Shown: positions 22,379-31,122 of the stretch, piece after piece
Position numbering within the stretch: the first letter of the stretch is position 1
Layout: each line of letters opens with the position of its first letter
The notes under the pieces: generated by a model
The model's input: only the letters and a program-made list of their open reading frames with translations
Database searches by the model: none
What the model was told of the DNA's origin: nothing
Assembly: GCA_020427635.1 (NCBI GenBank)
Contig: JAGQOH010000033.1
Location: 1 to 36,992 of the forward strand
Source: Phycisphaerales bacterium
Lineage (GTDB): Bacteria > Planctomycetota > Phycisphaerae > Phycisphaerales > UBA1924
Length of the DNA stretch: 36,992 bases
Direction: 5' to 3'
Translations under genes and position numbers: made by a program

Positions 22379-24253
22379 ATGGCACCGGACGCCGCGAAAA
22401 TCATGGAGCAGGCGACCAAGGCGCGGCGGATTCAGGTCCTGCCGCAGCTGGTGGTGGATCAGATCGCGGCGGGGGAAGTGGTCGAGCGGCCGGCGAGCGT
22501 GGTGAAGGAGCTGATCGACAACGCCATTGATGCTGGGGCGAGGCGAATTGTCGTGGAGCTCGAGCGCGGCGGGATTGAGTTGATTCGAATCCGCGATGAT
22601 GGCGGCGGGATCGGTGAGGATCAGTTGTCGCTGGCGGTGCACGCGCATGCGACGAGCAAGATCTCGCATGCTGAGGACCTCGATTGTGTGGGCACGATGG
22701 GGTTTCGGGGCGAGGCGCTGGCGTCGATTGCTTCGGTGTCGCGGCTGACGATTGAGTCGCGCACAGCGGGCTCGGCGGCGGGGTATGCGATTGATGTCGA
22801 TGGCGGGCGGATGAGCACGGTGCGGCCGACGGCTGGGGCAGTTGGCACATGTGTGACGGTGCGGACCTTGTTCTACAACACGCCGGCGCGAAGGAAGTTC
22901 TTGCGGACGGATTCGACAGAGCGCGGGCACTGCGTAGATGTGGTGCGCAATCTGGCGATGGGGCATCCTGCGATTGGTTTTGCGGTGCATGCGGATGGCA
23001 AGGTGGTCTTCGATGTGCCGACGGGGCAGGGGCCGAGGGAGCGTGCGTTTGAGATTGTCGGGCGTGAGATGGAAGGGCAATACCTGGAAGTCTCGGCGGA
23101 TGCGTTCGATGATGCGCGGGGCGTGACACTGTGGGGGTTGCTTGGGACGCCTGCGCTTGCGACGGTGGGTTTGCGCAAGCAGCACGTGTTTCTGAACGGC
23201 AGGCCGATTCGAGATCGGACGATTCAGCATGCGATCAAGGAGGCATATCGGGGGTTGATCGAGCCAAGCCGGCAGCCAGCGGCGGTGCTGATGCTGGAGA
23301 TGGATCCGCGCGCGTTTGATGTGAATGTGCATCCGGCGAAGGCGGAGGTGCGCTTCCGCGATTCGGGTGTGGTGCATTCGGTGGTGTACAACGCGGCGCG
23401 ACGGGTGCTGCTTGAGCAAGAAGCGATGCCAAGCGCGAGCGATGCGGGACGGGCGTGGCGGTTTGAGGCCACGACGCCGATGGAGGCGAGCGGCGCCCCC
23501 GCTGCCTCGCCGTCACAGTTTGCGGAGTATTTCAAGCGGCAGGCGCCGGGGTCGGATGCGGCACTGGAGTACGCCAAGCCGACGGCGCCTGTGCCGCAGG
23601 AACTCCGGGGCAATCACCTGCGCCCATCAAACCAGCCCGATGTCGAGGGACAGGGCGCGATGCCTGCGCCGTCGCCGGTGCGCAGCACGCTGCAAGTCCA
23701 CAACAGCTATCTGGTGACGCAGGATGAGCGTGGGCTGGTGATCATCGATCAGCATGCGCTGCATGAGCGCATCATGTTTGAGAAGCTCACCGCGCGGATC
23801 ACAGACAAGGGCTCACTTGAGTCGCAGCCGCTGCTGGTCCCCGCGTCGTTCGAAGCGGATCAAGCACGGCTGGACGCTGCGGAGAAGCTGCAACCGTTGC
23901 TTGCCAAGCTGGGTATCGAGCTTGAACCGATGGGCCCGCGGACATTGGCGGTGCGCGCGTTTCCGACGATTCTGTTTGAGCGCGGCGTGGAAGCACAGCC
24001 ATTTATGCAAGAACTGCTCGACAAGGCGGCGAGCGAGGGCTTGCCTGATTCGCCTGAGGCGGCGCTGTCGGAGGTGCTGGACATGATGGCATGCAAGGCG
24101 GCGATCAAGGCGGGCGATGCGATGAGCCAGGACGACGTGAGCGCGTTGCTTGATGAGCGTGAGCGCGTGGAGCGCTCGGGGCGGTGTCCGCATGGCAGGC
24201 CCACGGCGATCCGCCTGACGGTCGAGGAACTGGCGCGGCAGTTCGGGCGCTGA
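22379..24253 (+). CDS. mutL: DNA mismatch repair protein MutL, endonuclease type
   Basis: 624 residues. The N-terminal GHKL ATPase is clear: QIAAGEVVERPASVVKEL with E44 as the expected general base, N48 for magnesium, DDGGGI, TMGFRGEALASI and the later RKFL. A variable linker follows. The C-terminal dimerisation domain carries the endonuclease motif DQHALHERIMFE (DQHAxxExxxxE, 457-468), the ACKAAIKAGD motif and CPHGRP (C603) with a terminal QFGR. This is therefore the nicking MutL of bacteria that lack MutH, not the E. coli type. The ATG at 22379 is preferred, and ATG 22403 is possible. No mutS is nearby. Confidence 0.96.
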   Translation: MAPDAAKIMEQATKARRIQVLPQLVVDQIAAGEVVERPASVVKELIDNAIDAGARRIVVELERGGIELIRIRDDGGGIGEDQLSLAVHAHATSKISHAEDLDCVGTMGFRGEALASIASVSRLTIESRTAGSAAGYAIDVDGGRMSTVRPTAGAVGTCVTVRTLFYNTPARRKFLRTDSTERGHCVDVVRNLAMGHPAIGFAVHADGKVVFDVPTGQGPRERAFEIVGREMEGQYLEVSADAFDDARGVTLWGLLGTPALATVGLRKQHVFLNGRPIRDRTIQHAIKEAYRGLIEPSRQPAAVLMLEMDPRAFDVNVHPAKAEVRFRDSGVVHSVVYNAARRVLLEQEAMPSASDAGRAWRFEATTPMEASGAPAASPSQFAEYFKRQAPGSDAALEYAKPTAPVPQELRGNHLRPSNQPDVEGQGAMPAPSPVRSTLQVHNSYLVTQDERGLVIIDQHALHERIMFEKLTARITDKGSLESQPLLVPASFEADQARLDAAEKLQPLLAKLGIELEPMGPRTLAVRAFPTILFERGVEAQPFMQELLDKAASEGLPDSPEAALSEVLDMMACKAAIKAGDAMSQDDVSALLDERERVERSGRCPHGRPTAIRLTVEELARQFGR

Positions 24254-24363
24254 GACTTCTCGGACCCGCGCAGTCGGTTGGCTTTGCCGCGACGAACGAA
24301 TCGACAAAGTCGGCCTGCCCTGGCGGGTGTAGCGCTATGGGGCAAGGCGTTTCGTGCTGATAG

Positions 24364-24404
24364 CTCCCTTATGGGCGCATGCCGCGCCCGGCAAACCAAG
24401 GGAG
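24364..24404 (+). promoter_or_regulatory. Stem-loop masking the ribosome binding site of the lipoprotein gene
   Basis: CTCCCTT (24364-24370) pairs perfectly with AAGGGAG (24398-24404), the Shine-Dalgarno sequence of the gene starting at 24414. Inside this stem a second perfect hairpin forms, GGGCGC-ATGCC-GCGCCC (24373-24389), leaving GGCAAACC unpaired on the 3' side. Such nesting is typical of translational switches or thermosensors. I could not match it to a known riboswitch class. The rest of the gap from 24254 shows nothing else I can support. Confidence 0.45.
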
Positions 24405-24413
24405 ATGAGCATC

Positions 24414-24956
24414 ATGAAGCGCATCGGAAGCATTGCGCTCGCGGCAGCGGGCATGGGGGTCGTCGGCGGGTGCTCGTCATGGGGCGGCGCCGGGTATCAC
24501 TCGATCAACACGGTCACGACCTCGAAGACTGTGGATGAAGTTCACCTGGTGCAGGTGTCGGACATTGATGCGCTGCTTTCGTCGCCGCGCATCGATGGCA
24601 GCATGGTGGTGGGCTATCAGAAGTTCACGACGAGCGATCCGACGGCGTTCACGCCTGGCTTTGCGGACGCGAAGTTTGGTCCGGTCGCAATGAAGCATGG
24701 CGCCAACATCGTGCGCTGGGGCGTCAATGAGATCGAGCCTTCGTATGAGACCGCTGAGGGGATGTTCTTCCCTGGCAAGTACGAGTATGCCGCGGTCTTC
24801 TATGGTCCGATGGATCAGCCCGTCGCGACTTCGCTCAGCTTCAAGAACAGCACTGACGCGCCGTCGAACTTTGCGCGCGTCGCATTCAGTTCGCACTGGA
24901 TCAATGAGAAGGGCCAGATCGATGCGCCCTATGCCGCGGTTGAGACCGACGGCAAC
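24414..24956 (+). CDS. Predicted lipoprotein of unknown function
   Basis: About 181 residues; the stop codon is at 24957-24959 or immediately adjacent. The N-terminus MKRIGSIALAAAGMGVVGGC is a short signal peptide ending in the lipobox VGGC, so C20 would be lipidated. The mature part is soluble, with VHLVQVSDIDALLSSPRIDGSM, a central TPGFADAKFGPVAMKHG and an aromatic-rich MFFPGKYEYAAVFYG region. No enzymatic motif is recognised. The ATG at 24414 is chosen because AAGGGAG lies 9 nt upstream. An in-frame ATG at 24405 abuts that sequence. The gene is probably monocistronic: its ribosome binding site is masked by a hairpin and a strong terminator follows it. Confidence 0.75.
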
Positions 24957-24995
24957 TGAGCGGCGTCACTGCTCGAGACTCTGTTCATCCGTAGG

Positions 24996-25036
24996 CAGGC
25001 GCATGACCAGTTTGGTTCATGCGCCTGTTGTTGTTT
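24996..25036 (+). terminator. Intrinsic terminator after the lipoprotein gene
   Basis: CAGGCGCATGA (24996-25006) and TCATGCGCCTG (25017-25027) form a perfect 11-bp stem. TTGTTGTTTT follows. The loop contains CCA and TGG, which can extend the stem. No T-run exists on the other strand, so it acts mainly on plus-strand transcription. sthA ends 17 bp further on from the opposite side. Confidence 0.9.
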
Positions 25037-25052
25037 TGGGATCCCAAAGTGA

Positions 25053-26558
25053 CTACATGTGTGCGAGTTTGTTGACCGCGTTGAGGGCGGCGACCTTGTA
25101 GCACTCAGCGAGCGTTGGATAGTTGAACACGGTGCTGATGAAGTAATCGATGGTGCCCTTGAGCAGCATGACCGCTTGGCCAATGTGAATGAGCTCGGTG
25201 GCGCCGTTGCCAATGCAATGCACGCCAAGGATGAGGCGTGTGTCCGGGTGGACCAGCAGCTTGAGCATGCCATCTTCATCGCCGAGCAATTGGCCGCGCG
25301 CAATCTCGCGGTAGCGCGCGACACCCGACTCGAAGGGGACATCTTGTTCGGTGAGTTGCTGCTCGGTCCAGCCGACCATCGAAATCTCAGGCACGGCGTA
25401 GATGCCGAAGGGGAAATGCTCGGGGAAGGATTGGCAGCCAATGCCGAACATGTGGCAGGCAGCCAATCGCCCTTGTTCCATGGCGGTCGAGGCCAGTGCG
25501 GGGAAACCAATGACATCGCCGCCCGCGTAGATGTGCCCATCGGCAGCGGGCGCATCGGCGTCGGGCACTGCGCCGTGGGTTGGCCCACCAGCGCCAACGG
25601 TCAGCCCGGCGTTCGCGGGGGCAAGGACCTGGAAGCGGTTGTTCACGCGCACACGTCCGCGCCGATCGGCTTCGATGCCAACAGAGGCAAGGTTGAGCGC
25701 CCTGGTGGCGCCCTGGCGTCCGATGGCGTAGAGCAGTGACTCGGCGCGCAGCGTCTTGCCGCTCTCGAGCATCGCTTCAACAAGCTTGCCGGTTGAGCTG
25801 CGTGCATTGGGTGGCGCATCGATCATTTCGATCTTGACGACCTTCTCGCCCATGCGCAGGGTCATGCCGTGCTGGCGCAGGTGATACTGCAGCGCTTCTT
25901 GGATTTCAGGATCGAGGAAGTCGAGCAGTCCATCGCGTCCTTCGACGAGAGTGACTTTGACGCCCAGGGCCTGCATCATCGAGGCGTACTCGGTGCCGAT
26001 GACGCCGCCACCGACGACGATCATGGTGCGCGGCAAGCGCGGCATAGTGAGCATGCCGTCGGCATCGACGAGGTGCTCTTGATCGAAGGCGACGTTGTCA
26101 GGACGTGCGGGGCGTGTGCCCGTGGCGATGTAGATGAACTGGGCGGTGATTTCGGTGTCTCGGCTGCCGTGCGAAATGCGCACGCGGTGCGGCCCGTCGA
26201 TAGCACCTTCGCCGTGAATGATCTCGACATCATTGCGCGTGAGCTGCGCGGCAACGACATCGACTTCATTCCGGATGATGTGCTGACACCAGGACGAGAG
26301 GTCCTGGATGGTGATGTCTTTCTTGACCTGGTAGGAAGCGCCGAAGATGGAGCGCTCGCCAAAGCCCGTGAGGTGGAGGATGGCTTCGCGGAGGGCTTTG
26401 GATGGAATGGTGCCTGTGTTGATCGCGACGCCGCCCACGACTTCCTTGCGTTCGATGATGCAGACGCGTTTGCCCAGCTTGGCGGCTTGGACGGCGCACT
26501 TCTGCCCGGCGGGGCCACTGCCGATGACGCACAGGTCGTAGTCATAGGTTTCGGACAT
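25053..26558 (-). CDS. sthA: Soluble pyridine nucleotide transhydrogenase
   Basis: 501 residues. It is a cytoplasmic FAD flavoprotein that balances NADPH and NADH. The FAD-binding GSGPAG lies at residues 13-18, the NAD(P)-binding VVGGGVIGTEYASM is in the middle, and TELIHIGQAVMLLKGTIDYF is the typical C-terminal dimerisation region. The redox-disulfide site of the lipoamide dehydrogenase/glutathione reductase family is missing. VAINTGTIPSKALRE has no CxxxxC, as in other SthA proteins. A loop of about 25 Ala/Gly/Pro-rich residues is inserted before the GGDVIG motif. The ATG at 26558 has GAGGGAA upstream. The gene diverges from sucA-sucB. Confidence 0.93.
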   Translation of the reverse strand: MSETYDYDLCVIGSGPAGQKCAVQAAKLGKRVCIIERKEVVGGVAINTGTIPSKALREAILHLTGFGERSIFGASYQVKKDITIQDLSSWCQHIIRNEVDVVAAQLTRNDVEIIHGEGAIDGPHRVRISHGSRDTEITAQFIYIATGTRPARPDNVAFDQEHLVDADGMLTMPRLPRTMIVVGGGVIGTEYASMMQALGVKVTLVEGRDGLLDFLDPEIQEALQYHLRQHGMTLRMGEKVVKIEMIDAPPNARSSTGKLVEAMLESGKTLRAESLLYAIGRQGATRALNLASVGIEADRRGRVRVNNRFQVLAPANAGLTVGAGGPTHGAVPDADAPAADGHIYAGGDVIGFPALASTAMEQGRLAACHMFGIGCQSFPEHFPFGIYAVPEISMVGWTEQQLTEQDVPFESGVARYREIARGQLLGDEDGMLKLLVHPDTRLILGVHCIGNGATELIHIGQAVMLLKGTIDYFISTVFNYPTLAECYKVAALNAVNKLAHM

Positions 26559-26838
26559 GTTGGTTCCCTCGAATCAGTGGGCGAGCGCGGCGGATCGCCT
26601 GCAGGCGCCGTTGTACCTCGCCCTATCCTTCGGCACACCGGGGGGGTTTGTATGCCCCGAGAAGGCGCTAGGCCCCAAAATGCTGACCCAAGGCGGGTCC
26701 TGAGGCCGGTTCTGCTCATCCGGGGACCCCCGCACGACGATGGTCCCACTACAATCCGCTCAGCTCGGCGGGCCCCCTTTGGAGAGGGCGGTTTCGCTGG
26801 CGCCGCCGCTCCCGCAGACCCAACGAGGTGAGACCGAC
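26559..26838. other. Divergent sthA-sucA intergenic region
   Basis: This 280-bp gap holds no gene I can support. TACAAT at 26750-26755 is a possible -10 box for sucA with a leader of about 76 nt, but no -35 hexamer stands at the right distance. GGGACC (around 26723) can pair with GGTCCC (around 26742). No terminator or operator was convincing. Confidence 0.4.
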
Positions 26839-29808
26839 ATGGCCGCCCCCAAGCCCATCGATCCGGCGATCAACGGCTGGAATGGCGCCTATCTTGACGA
26901 GCAGTATGACCGTTGGAAGGCCGATCCGGGGTCCGTTTCCGCGGATCTGGGATCGTTTTTCGCTGGTTTTGATCGCGGCGTGCGGCTGGGGAAGTCGGCG
27001 ACGGTGCCGCTCAGCACGACGCCGCCTCCGCCAGGACCAACGCTAAACCCCCTCGTTCGAGGGGGGCCTGATCGACTGCAGGCTGGCGTGGAGGCGCTCG
27101 TCCGGGCGTATCGCGAGTTCGGACACATCGCGGCTCAGATTGATCCCTTCTTTCGCGAGCGGCCTTGCCCGGAGGAGCTAAATCCAGCGTTTCACGGGCT
27201 GACGGCGGCGGACCTCGACGCCCAGGTCGAAGCTCCCCCACTCGCGCCGCCCGGGCAAGCGATGCCCCTGAGCGAGCTGATTGAAGCACTGGACGAGACT
27301 TATTGCGGCACGATCGGTGTGGAGACGGGGCACGTGACGAGCCGAGCGGAGCGCGCGTGGTTCTTCAATCGGATGGAGCCGATGCGCAACAAGCCTGCGC
27401 TGACGAATCCGGAGCGCGCGCACCTGCTGTACCAGCTGTACCGTGCAGAGACATTTGAGAAGTTCTGTGGCAAGCGGTATCCGGGCGTGAAGCGGTTTAG
27501 TCTCGAGGGATGTGACTCGCTTATTCCGCTGCTGGATCGCATGGTGGAGCGCGCGGGCGACGCCTATGACGTGCAAGAGATCGTGTTTGGCATGAGCCAT
27601 CGCGGGCGCATCAATGTGCTCATCAATGTGTTGGGCAAGATGTACGAGCAGGTATTTACCGAGTTCGAGGATGCGTGGGAAGAGGATGCGGAAGCCGGTG
27701 GCGGTGATGTGAAATACCACCGCGGCTTTTCGAGCAATCGCATCCTGCCTTCGGGCAAGCATGTCTGGCTGGCGATGGCGTCGAATCCGTCACACTTGGA
27801 AGCGGTGGGCGCGGTGGCGATGGGCCGCTGCCGAGCGAAGCAGCGCCTGAAGGGCGACAAGGAGCGCGTGCAGATCTTCCCGATAGTGATGCACGGCGAC
27901 GGCGCTGCGATCGGCCAAGGGATCGTGGCCGAGACGTTTAACATGAGCCAACTGCCGGGCTACACGGTGGGCGGCACGGTGCATATCGTCGTGAACAACC
28001 TCATTGGTTTTACGACCGGCGAGGCGGATGCTCGTTCGAGCCGGTATTGCACGGACATGGCGAAGATGGTCGAGGCGCCGGTGCTGCATGTGAATGCGGA
28101 AGATCCGGAGGCGGTTCTTTGGTGTGCAGATGTGGCGCTCGACTACCGGATGACGTTCAAGAAGGACATCGTGATCGATCTGGTTGGCTATCGCCGCCAC
28201 GGGCATAACGAGACCGACGAGGCGATGTTTACGCAGCCGCTGCTGTATGCCCAGATCAAGAACAAGCCCTCACTGCTCAAGGAATATGCCGAACGGCTGC
28301 ATGACGAGGGCATTCTCTCGGATCACGATCACGAGAAGATCGCGGCGATCGACAAGGCGCTCGATCGGGCGTATGCCAATGTGCGCGCAACGCCAGTCGA
28401 TCCGACGCCTGACCCGGGGCATCGTCAATGGCAGGGCATGAGCAACGCGTGGACGTGGGAGCCTGGCGAGACGGCGGCGCCGCGCGAACTGCTGCACGAA
28501 GTGGCGCATGCGATCTCAACATGGCCCGAGACGTTCACGCCACATCCCAAACTGGCGCGCGTGCTGCAGGATCGCACGACCTCGGTGCTTGAGGGCGAGG
28601 CGATTGACTGGGCGACTGCAGAGGCGCTCGCCTTTGGCTCATTGGTGTGCGAAGGGAACATCGTGCGGTTCAGTGGGCAGGATTGCGGGCGGGGCACGTT
28701 TTCGCAGCGCCACGCCGTGCTGCGCGACGTCGAGACTGCAGAGATTTACGTCCCCCTGAATCACATTCATGAGCTTGGGCTTCCGAACACCGAGCAGGAT
28801 GTTGGTACGTTGGATGCGACTGGCGTGCCACGGCAAGCGAAATTCTGCGTGTATGACAGTCCGCTTTCGGAGTACTCGGTGCTTGGATTCGAGTACGGCT
28901 TCTCGTTGGCGTCGCCCAAGATTCTGGCGGTGTGGGAAGCGCAGTTCGGCGACTTCTGCAACACGGCGCAGGTCGTGATCGACCAGTTCATTTCGTCGGC
29001 GGAGCTGAAGTGGGCGCGCTGGTCTGGGCTGACGTTGTTGCTGCCCCATGGCTATGAGGGCCAAGGGCCGGAGCATTCGTCGGCGCGGCTCGAGCGTTTC
29101 CTGCAGTTGTCCGCGCAGCAGAACATGCAGGTGGTCTATCCATCGACGCCCGCACAGTATTTCCATGTGCTGCGTCGCCAGTCGCGCCGCTCCACGCGCA
29201 AGCCGTTGATCGTCATGACGCCAAAGAGCCTGCTGCGGTTGCCGGCCTGCCGAAGCGCGATCGCGGAGCTTGAGCAGGGTCAATTCCACGAGGTGTTAGA
29301 TGACCCGATGTTCGCACAAAAGGCCGCTGACAAGAAGCGCGTAGTTCGATTGATCCTTTGCTCCGGGAAGGTCTACTACGATCTGGTGCAACGGCGGGAG
29401 GAGACCGGGCGCAATGACATCGCGATTGTGCGTGTCGAGCAGCTATATCCGCTTCACAATGATCTGCTCGCAGACGTGCGTGCGACGTATCCGGCGAAGG
29501 CGGAGCTTGTCTGGGTGCAGGAAGAGCCGCGTAACATGGGCGCGTATCAGCACATGGTGATCACCTGTGGCGAGGAGCTTGGGTGGCAGTTTGGCTATGC
29601 CGGACGCCCGTATAGCGCAACGCCCGCGACAGGATCGCCACAGAAGCATCAAGAGCAGTTGGAAGAGTTTTTGACAGCCGCGATCGGTCCAAAGTCAACA
29701 GGCGCGCCCAAGAAGGGCGCAGGCGCCAAGGGCACGAGCAAGACCGGATCAAAGTCCGGCGCCTCACGCAAGAAGCAAGGTTCCAAGCGAAAGACAGCCG
29801 CGGCGTAG
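26839..29808 (+). CDS. sucA: 2-oxoglutarate dehydrogenase E1 component
   Basis: 989 residues. It is the thiamine-diphosphate decarboxylase subunit of the 2-oxoglutarate dehydrogenase complex in the citric acid cycle. Characteristic stretches are NGWNGAYLDEQYDRW at the N-terminus, FSLEGCDSLIPLLDRM, GMSHRGRINVLINVLG, HGDGAAIGQGIVAET, SHLEAVGAVAMGR and LPHGYEGQGPEHSSARLERFL. The linker around residues 66-77 (GPTLNPLVRGGP) is encoded by a perfect inverted repeat at 27048-27065. The last 40 or so residues form a Lys/Gly/Ser-rich tail not usual for SucA. The ATG at 26839 has GAGGTGAG just upstream. sucB follows 21 bp later. The E3 gene (lpd) is not in the window. Confidence 0.96.
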   Translation: MAAPKPIDPAINGWNGAYLDEQYDRWKADPGSVSADLGSFFAGFDRGVRLGKSATVPLSTTPPPPGPTLNPLVRGGPDRLQAGVEALVRAYREFGHIAAQIDPFFRERPCPEELNPAFHGLTAADLDAQVEAPPLAPPGQAMPLSELIEALDETYCGTIGVETGHVTSRAERAWFFNRMEPMRNKPALTNPERAHLLYQLYRAETFEKFCGKRYPGVKRFSLEGCDSLIPLLDRMVERAGDAYDVQEIVFGMSHRGRINVLINVLGKMYEQVFTEFEDAWEEDAEAGGGDVKYHRGFSSNRILPSGKHVWLAMASNPSHLEAVGAVAMGRCRAKQRLKGDKERVQIFPIVMHGDGAAIGQGIVAETFNMSQLPGYTVGGTVHIVVNNLIGFTTGEADARSSRYCTDMAKMVEAPVLHVNAEDPEAVLWCADVALDYRMTFKKDIVIDLVGYRRHGHNETDEAMFTQPLLYAQIKNKPSLLKEYAERLHDEGILSDHDHEKIAAIDKALDRAYANVRATPVDPTPDPGHRQWQGMSNAWTWEPGETAAPRELLHEVAHAISTWPETFTPHPKLARVLQDRTTSVLEGEAIDWATAEALAFGSLVCEGNIVRFSGQDCGRGTFSQRHAVLRDVETAEIYVPLNHIHELGLPNTEQDVGTLDATGVPRQAKFCVYDSPLSEYSVLGFEYGFSLASPKILAVWEAQFGDFCNTAQVVIDQFISSAELKWARWSGLTLLLPHGYEGQGPEHSSARLERFLQLSAQQNMQVVYPSTPAQYFHVLRRQSRRSTRKPLIVMTPKSLLRLPACRSAIAELEQGQFHEVLDDPMFAQKAADKKRVVRLILCSGKVYYDLVQRREETGRNDIAIVRVEQLYPLHNDLLADVRATYPAKAELVWVQEEPRNMGAYQHMVITCGEELGWQFGYAGRPYSATPATGSPQKHQEQLEEFLTAAIGPKSTGAPKKGAGAKGTSKTGSKSGASRKKQGSKRKTAAA
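27048..27065. repeat. Perfect GC palindrome inside sucA
   Basis: CCCCCTCG and CGAGGGGG are 8-bp inverted arms around TT, in frame within the sucA coding sequence. The encoded segment NPLVRGG lies in the poorly conserved linker between the N-terminal segment and the catalytic core. This is where an in-frame insertion of a small palindromic repeat would be tolerated. Confidence 0.5.
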
Positions 29809-29829
29809 TCCAGCGCACGAGCACGACAT

Positions 29830-31116
29830 ATGGCGACAGACATCATTATTCCGGCATTGGGCGAATCGATCACTGAGGCGGTCATTGCATCGTGGCTTAA
29901 GCCGGATGGGGCGTGGGTCGATCGCGACGAAGATATTGTCGAACTCGAAACAGACAAAGTGACAATGCCGCTGCCCGCTCCCGCGGCAGGCATCCTCAAG
30001 CACAGCGTCGAGGAAGGCGACACGATCGAGGTTGGCGCTTCGATTGGGACGCTGGATGAGTCAGCAAAGAAGCCTGAAGGCGCAAGCCAGAAGACGACCT
30101 CGAGCAAAGCTGCCAAGGGCGCAACCAGCGCACCGGCAAAGGAGGCTGCAACCACAGCGACGCCATCGCACGCGGGCGGGCGTAATGTGCTTGCCACCCC
30201 TCTCGCACGCAAGCTCGCAGACGAACATCAGGTGGATCTCACGTCTGTCACGCCGACGGGCCCTGGCGGTCGTATCCGCGAGCATGATGTTGTGGCGGCG
30301 CTGGGTACACCAAGTCCGCCGGCATTATCGAATGGCGCCGCGAAGCATCCTGCGCCCCCGCCCATGGCGCCCGTGGACAGCACATTCTCGCGCGGCATTC
30401 GGCGGGAGCGCATGAGCCAACTACGCCAGCGCATCGCGTCGCGCCTGGTCGAAGCACAGCACACCGCGGCAATGCTCACGACCTTCAATGAGTGCGACAT
30501 GACCGCGGTCATGGAACTGCGCACGCGCCACAAGGACGAGTTCCTCAAGAAGCACGGCGTCAAGCTCGGATTCATGAGCTTCTTCGCCAAAGCGGCGGCG
30601 AGTGCGTTGCAAACGTTTCCGCAGGTCAACGCGTTCCTCGTTGCAGGCGAGAAGGGGCCGGAACTCGAGTATCACGACTATTGCGATATTGCGTTTGCCG
30701 TCGGCACTGACAAGGGGCTTGTGGTGCCCGTGCTGCGCAACTGCGAATCATTGGGCTTTGCGCAGATCGAACAAGGACTTGGCGAGCTGGCGACGAAGGC
30801 GCGCGAGGGCACGCTCACGCTCGAAGAGATGCAGGGCGGCACGTTTACGATCTCAAACGGTGGCGTGTACGGCTCGATGATGAGCACGCCAATCCTGAAC
30901 CCGCCGCAGTCGGGCATTCTTGGCATGCACAACATCATGCGCCGGGCGGTCGAGCATCCCGACAAGCCTGGCTCGGGCGAGGTCGTGATTCGTCCCATGA
31001 TGTATCTCGCACTGTCGTATGACCACCGGGTTGTCGATGGTGAGGGCGCCGTGCGGTTTCTGCGGCACATCAAGGACTGCATTGAGCACCCGGAGCGTTT
31101 GCTGCTGAGCTTGTGA
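29830..31116 (+). CDS. sucB: Dihydrolipoamide succinyltransferase (E2 of 2-oxoglutarate dehydrogenase)
   Basis: 428 residues. Domain order is a single lipoyl domain with K43 in [17 protein letters not shown], then an Ala/Ser/Lys-rich linker. A peripheral subunit-binding domain follows (about 120-158, [16 protein letters not shown] with [11 protein letters not shown]). Last comes a second linker and the acyltransferase core. The catalytic motif SYDHRVVDG has H399 and D403. The acyltransferase core transfers succinyl to CoA and forms the cubic core of the complex. It lies 21 bp after sucA and is surely co-transcribed. Its stop codon is 6 bp from the convergent kinase gene. Confidence 0.96.
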   Translation: MATDIIIPALGESITEAVIASWLKPDGAWVDRDEDIVELETDKVTMPLPAPAAGILKHSVEEGDTIEVGASIGTLDESAKKPEGASQKTTSSKAAKGATSAPAKEAATTATPSHAGGRNVLATPLARKLADEHQVDLTSVTPTGPGGRIREHDVVAALGTPSPPALSNGAAKHPAPPPMAPVDSTFSRGIRRERMSQLRQRIASRLVEAQHTAAMLTTFNECDMTAVMELRTRHKDEFLKKHGVKLGFMSFFAKAAASALQTFPQVNAFLVAGEKGPELEYHDYCDIAFAVGTDKGLVVPVLRNCESLGFAQIEQGLGELATKAREGTLTLEEMQGGTFTISNGGVYGSMMSTPILNPPQSGILGMHNIMRRAVEHPDKPGSGEVVIRPMMYLALSYDHRVVDGEGAVRFLRHIKDCIEHPERLLLSL

Positions 31117-31122
31117 GCGCGT

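Noticed and set aside
22510..22530. Loss of the catalytic glutamate in MutL (DN instead of EN)
   Set aside because: The general base is the Glu of VVKEL, which is present. The changed position is the next acidic residue and also reads Asp in related GHKL ATPases.
22570..22600. tRNA T-arm-like GATTCGAATCC
   Set aside because: It is inside the conserved ATPase domain of mutL, with no cloverleaf around it.
21269..23419. Long minus-strand open frame across the repeat, yhhQ and the start of mutL
   Set aside because: It runs out of frame through two well-supported genes and an intergenic repeat. The composition is Arg/Pro/His-rich, typical of a shadow.
25053..26558. sthA gene as the E3 (lipoamide dehydrogenase) subunit for SucAB
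   Set aside because: The redox-active CxxxxC pair needed by E3 is absent.
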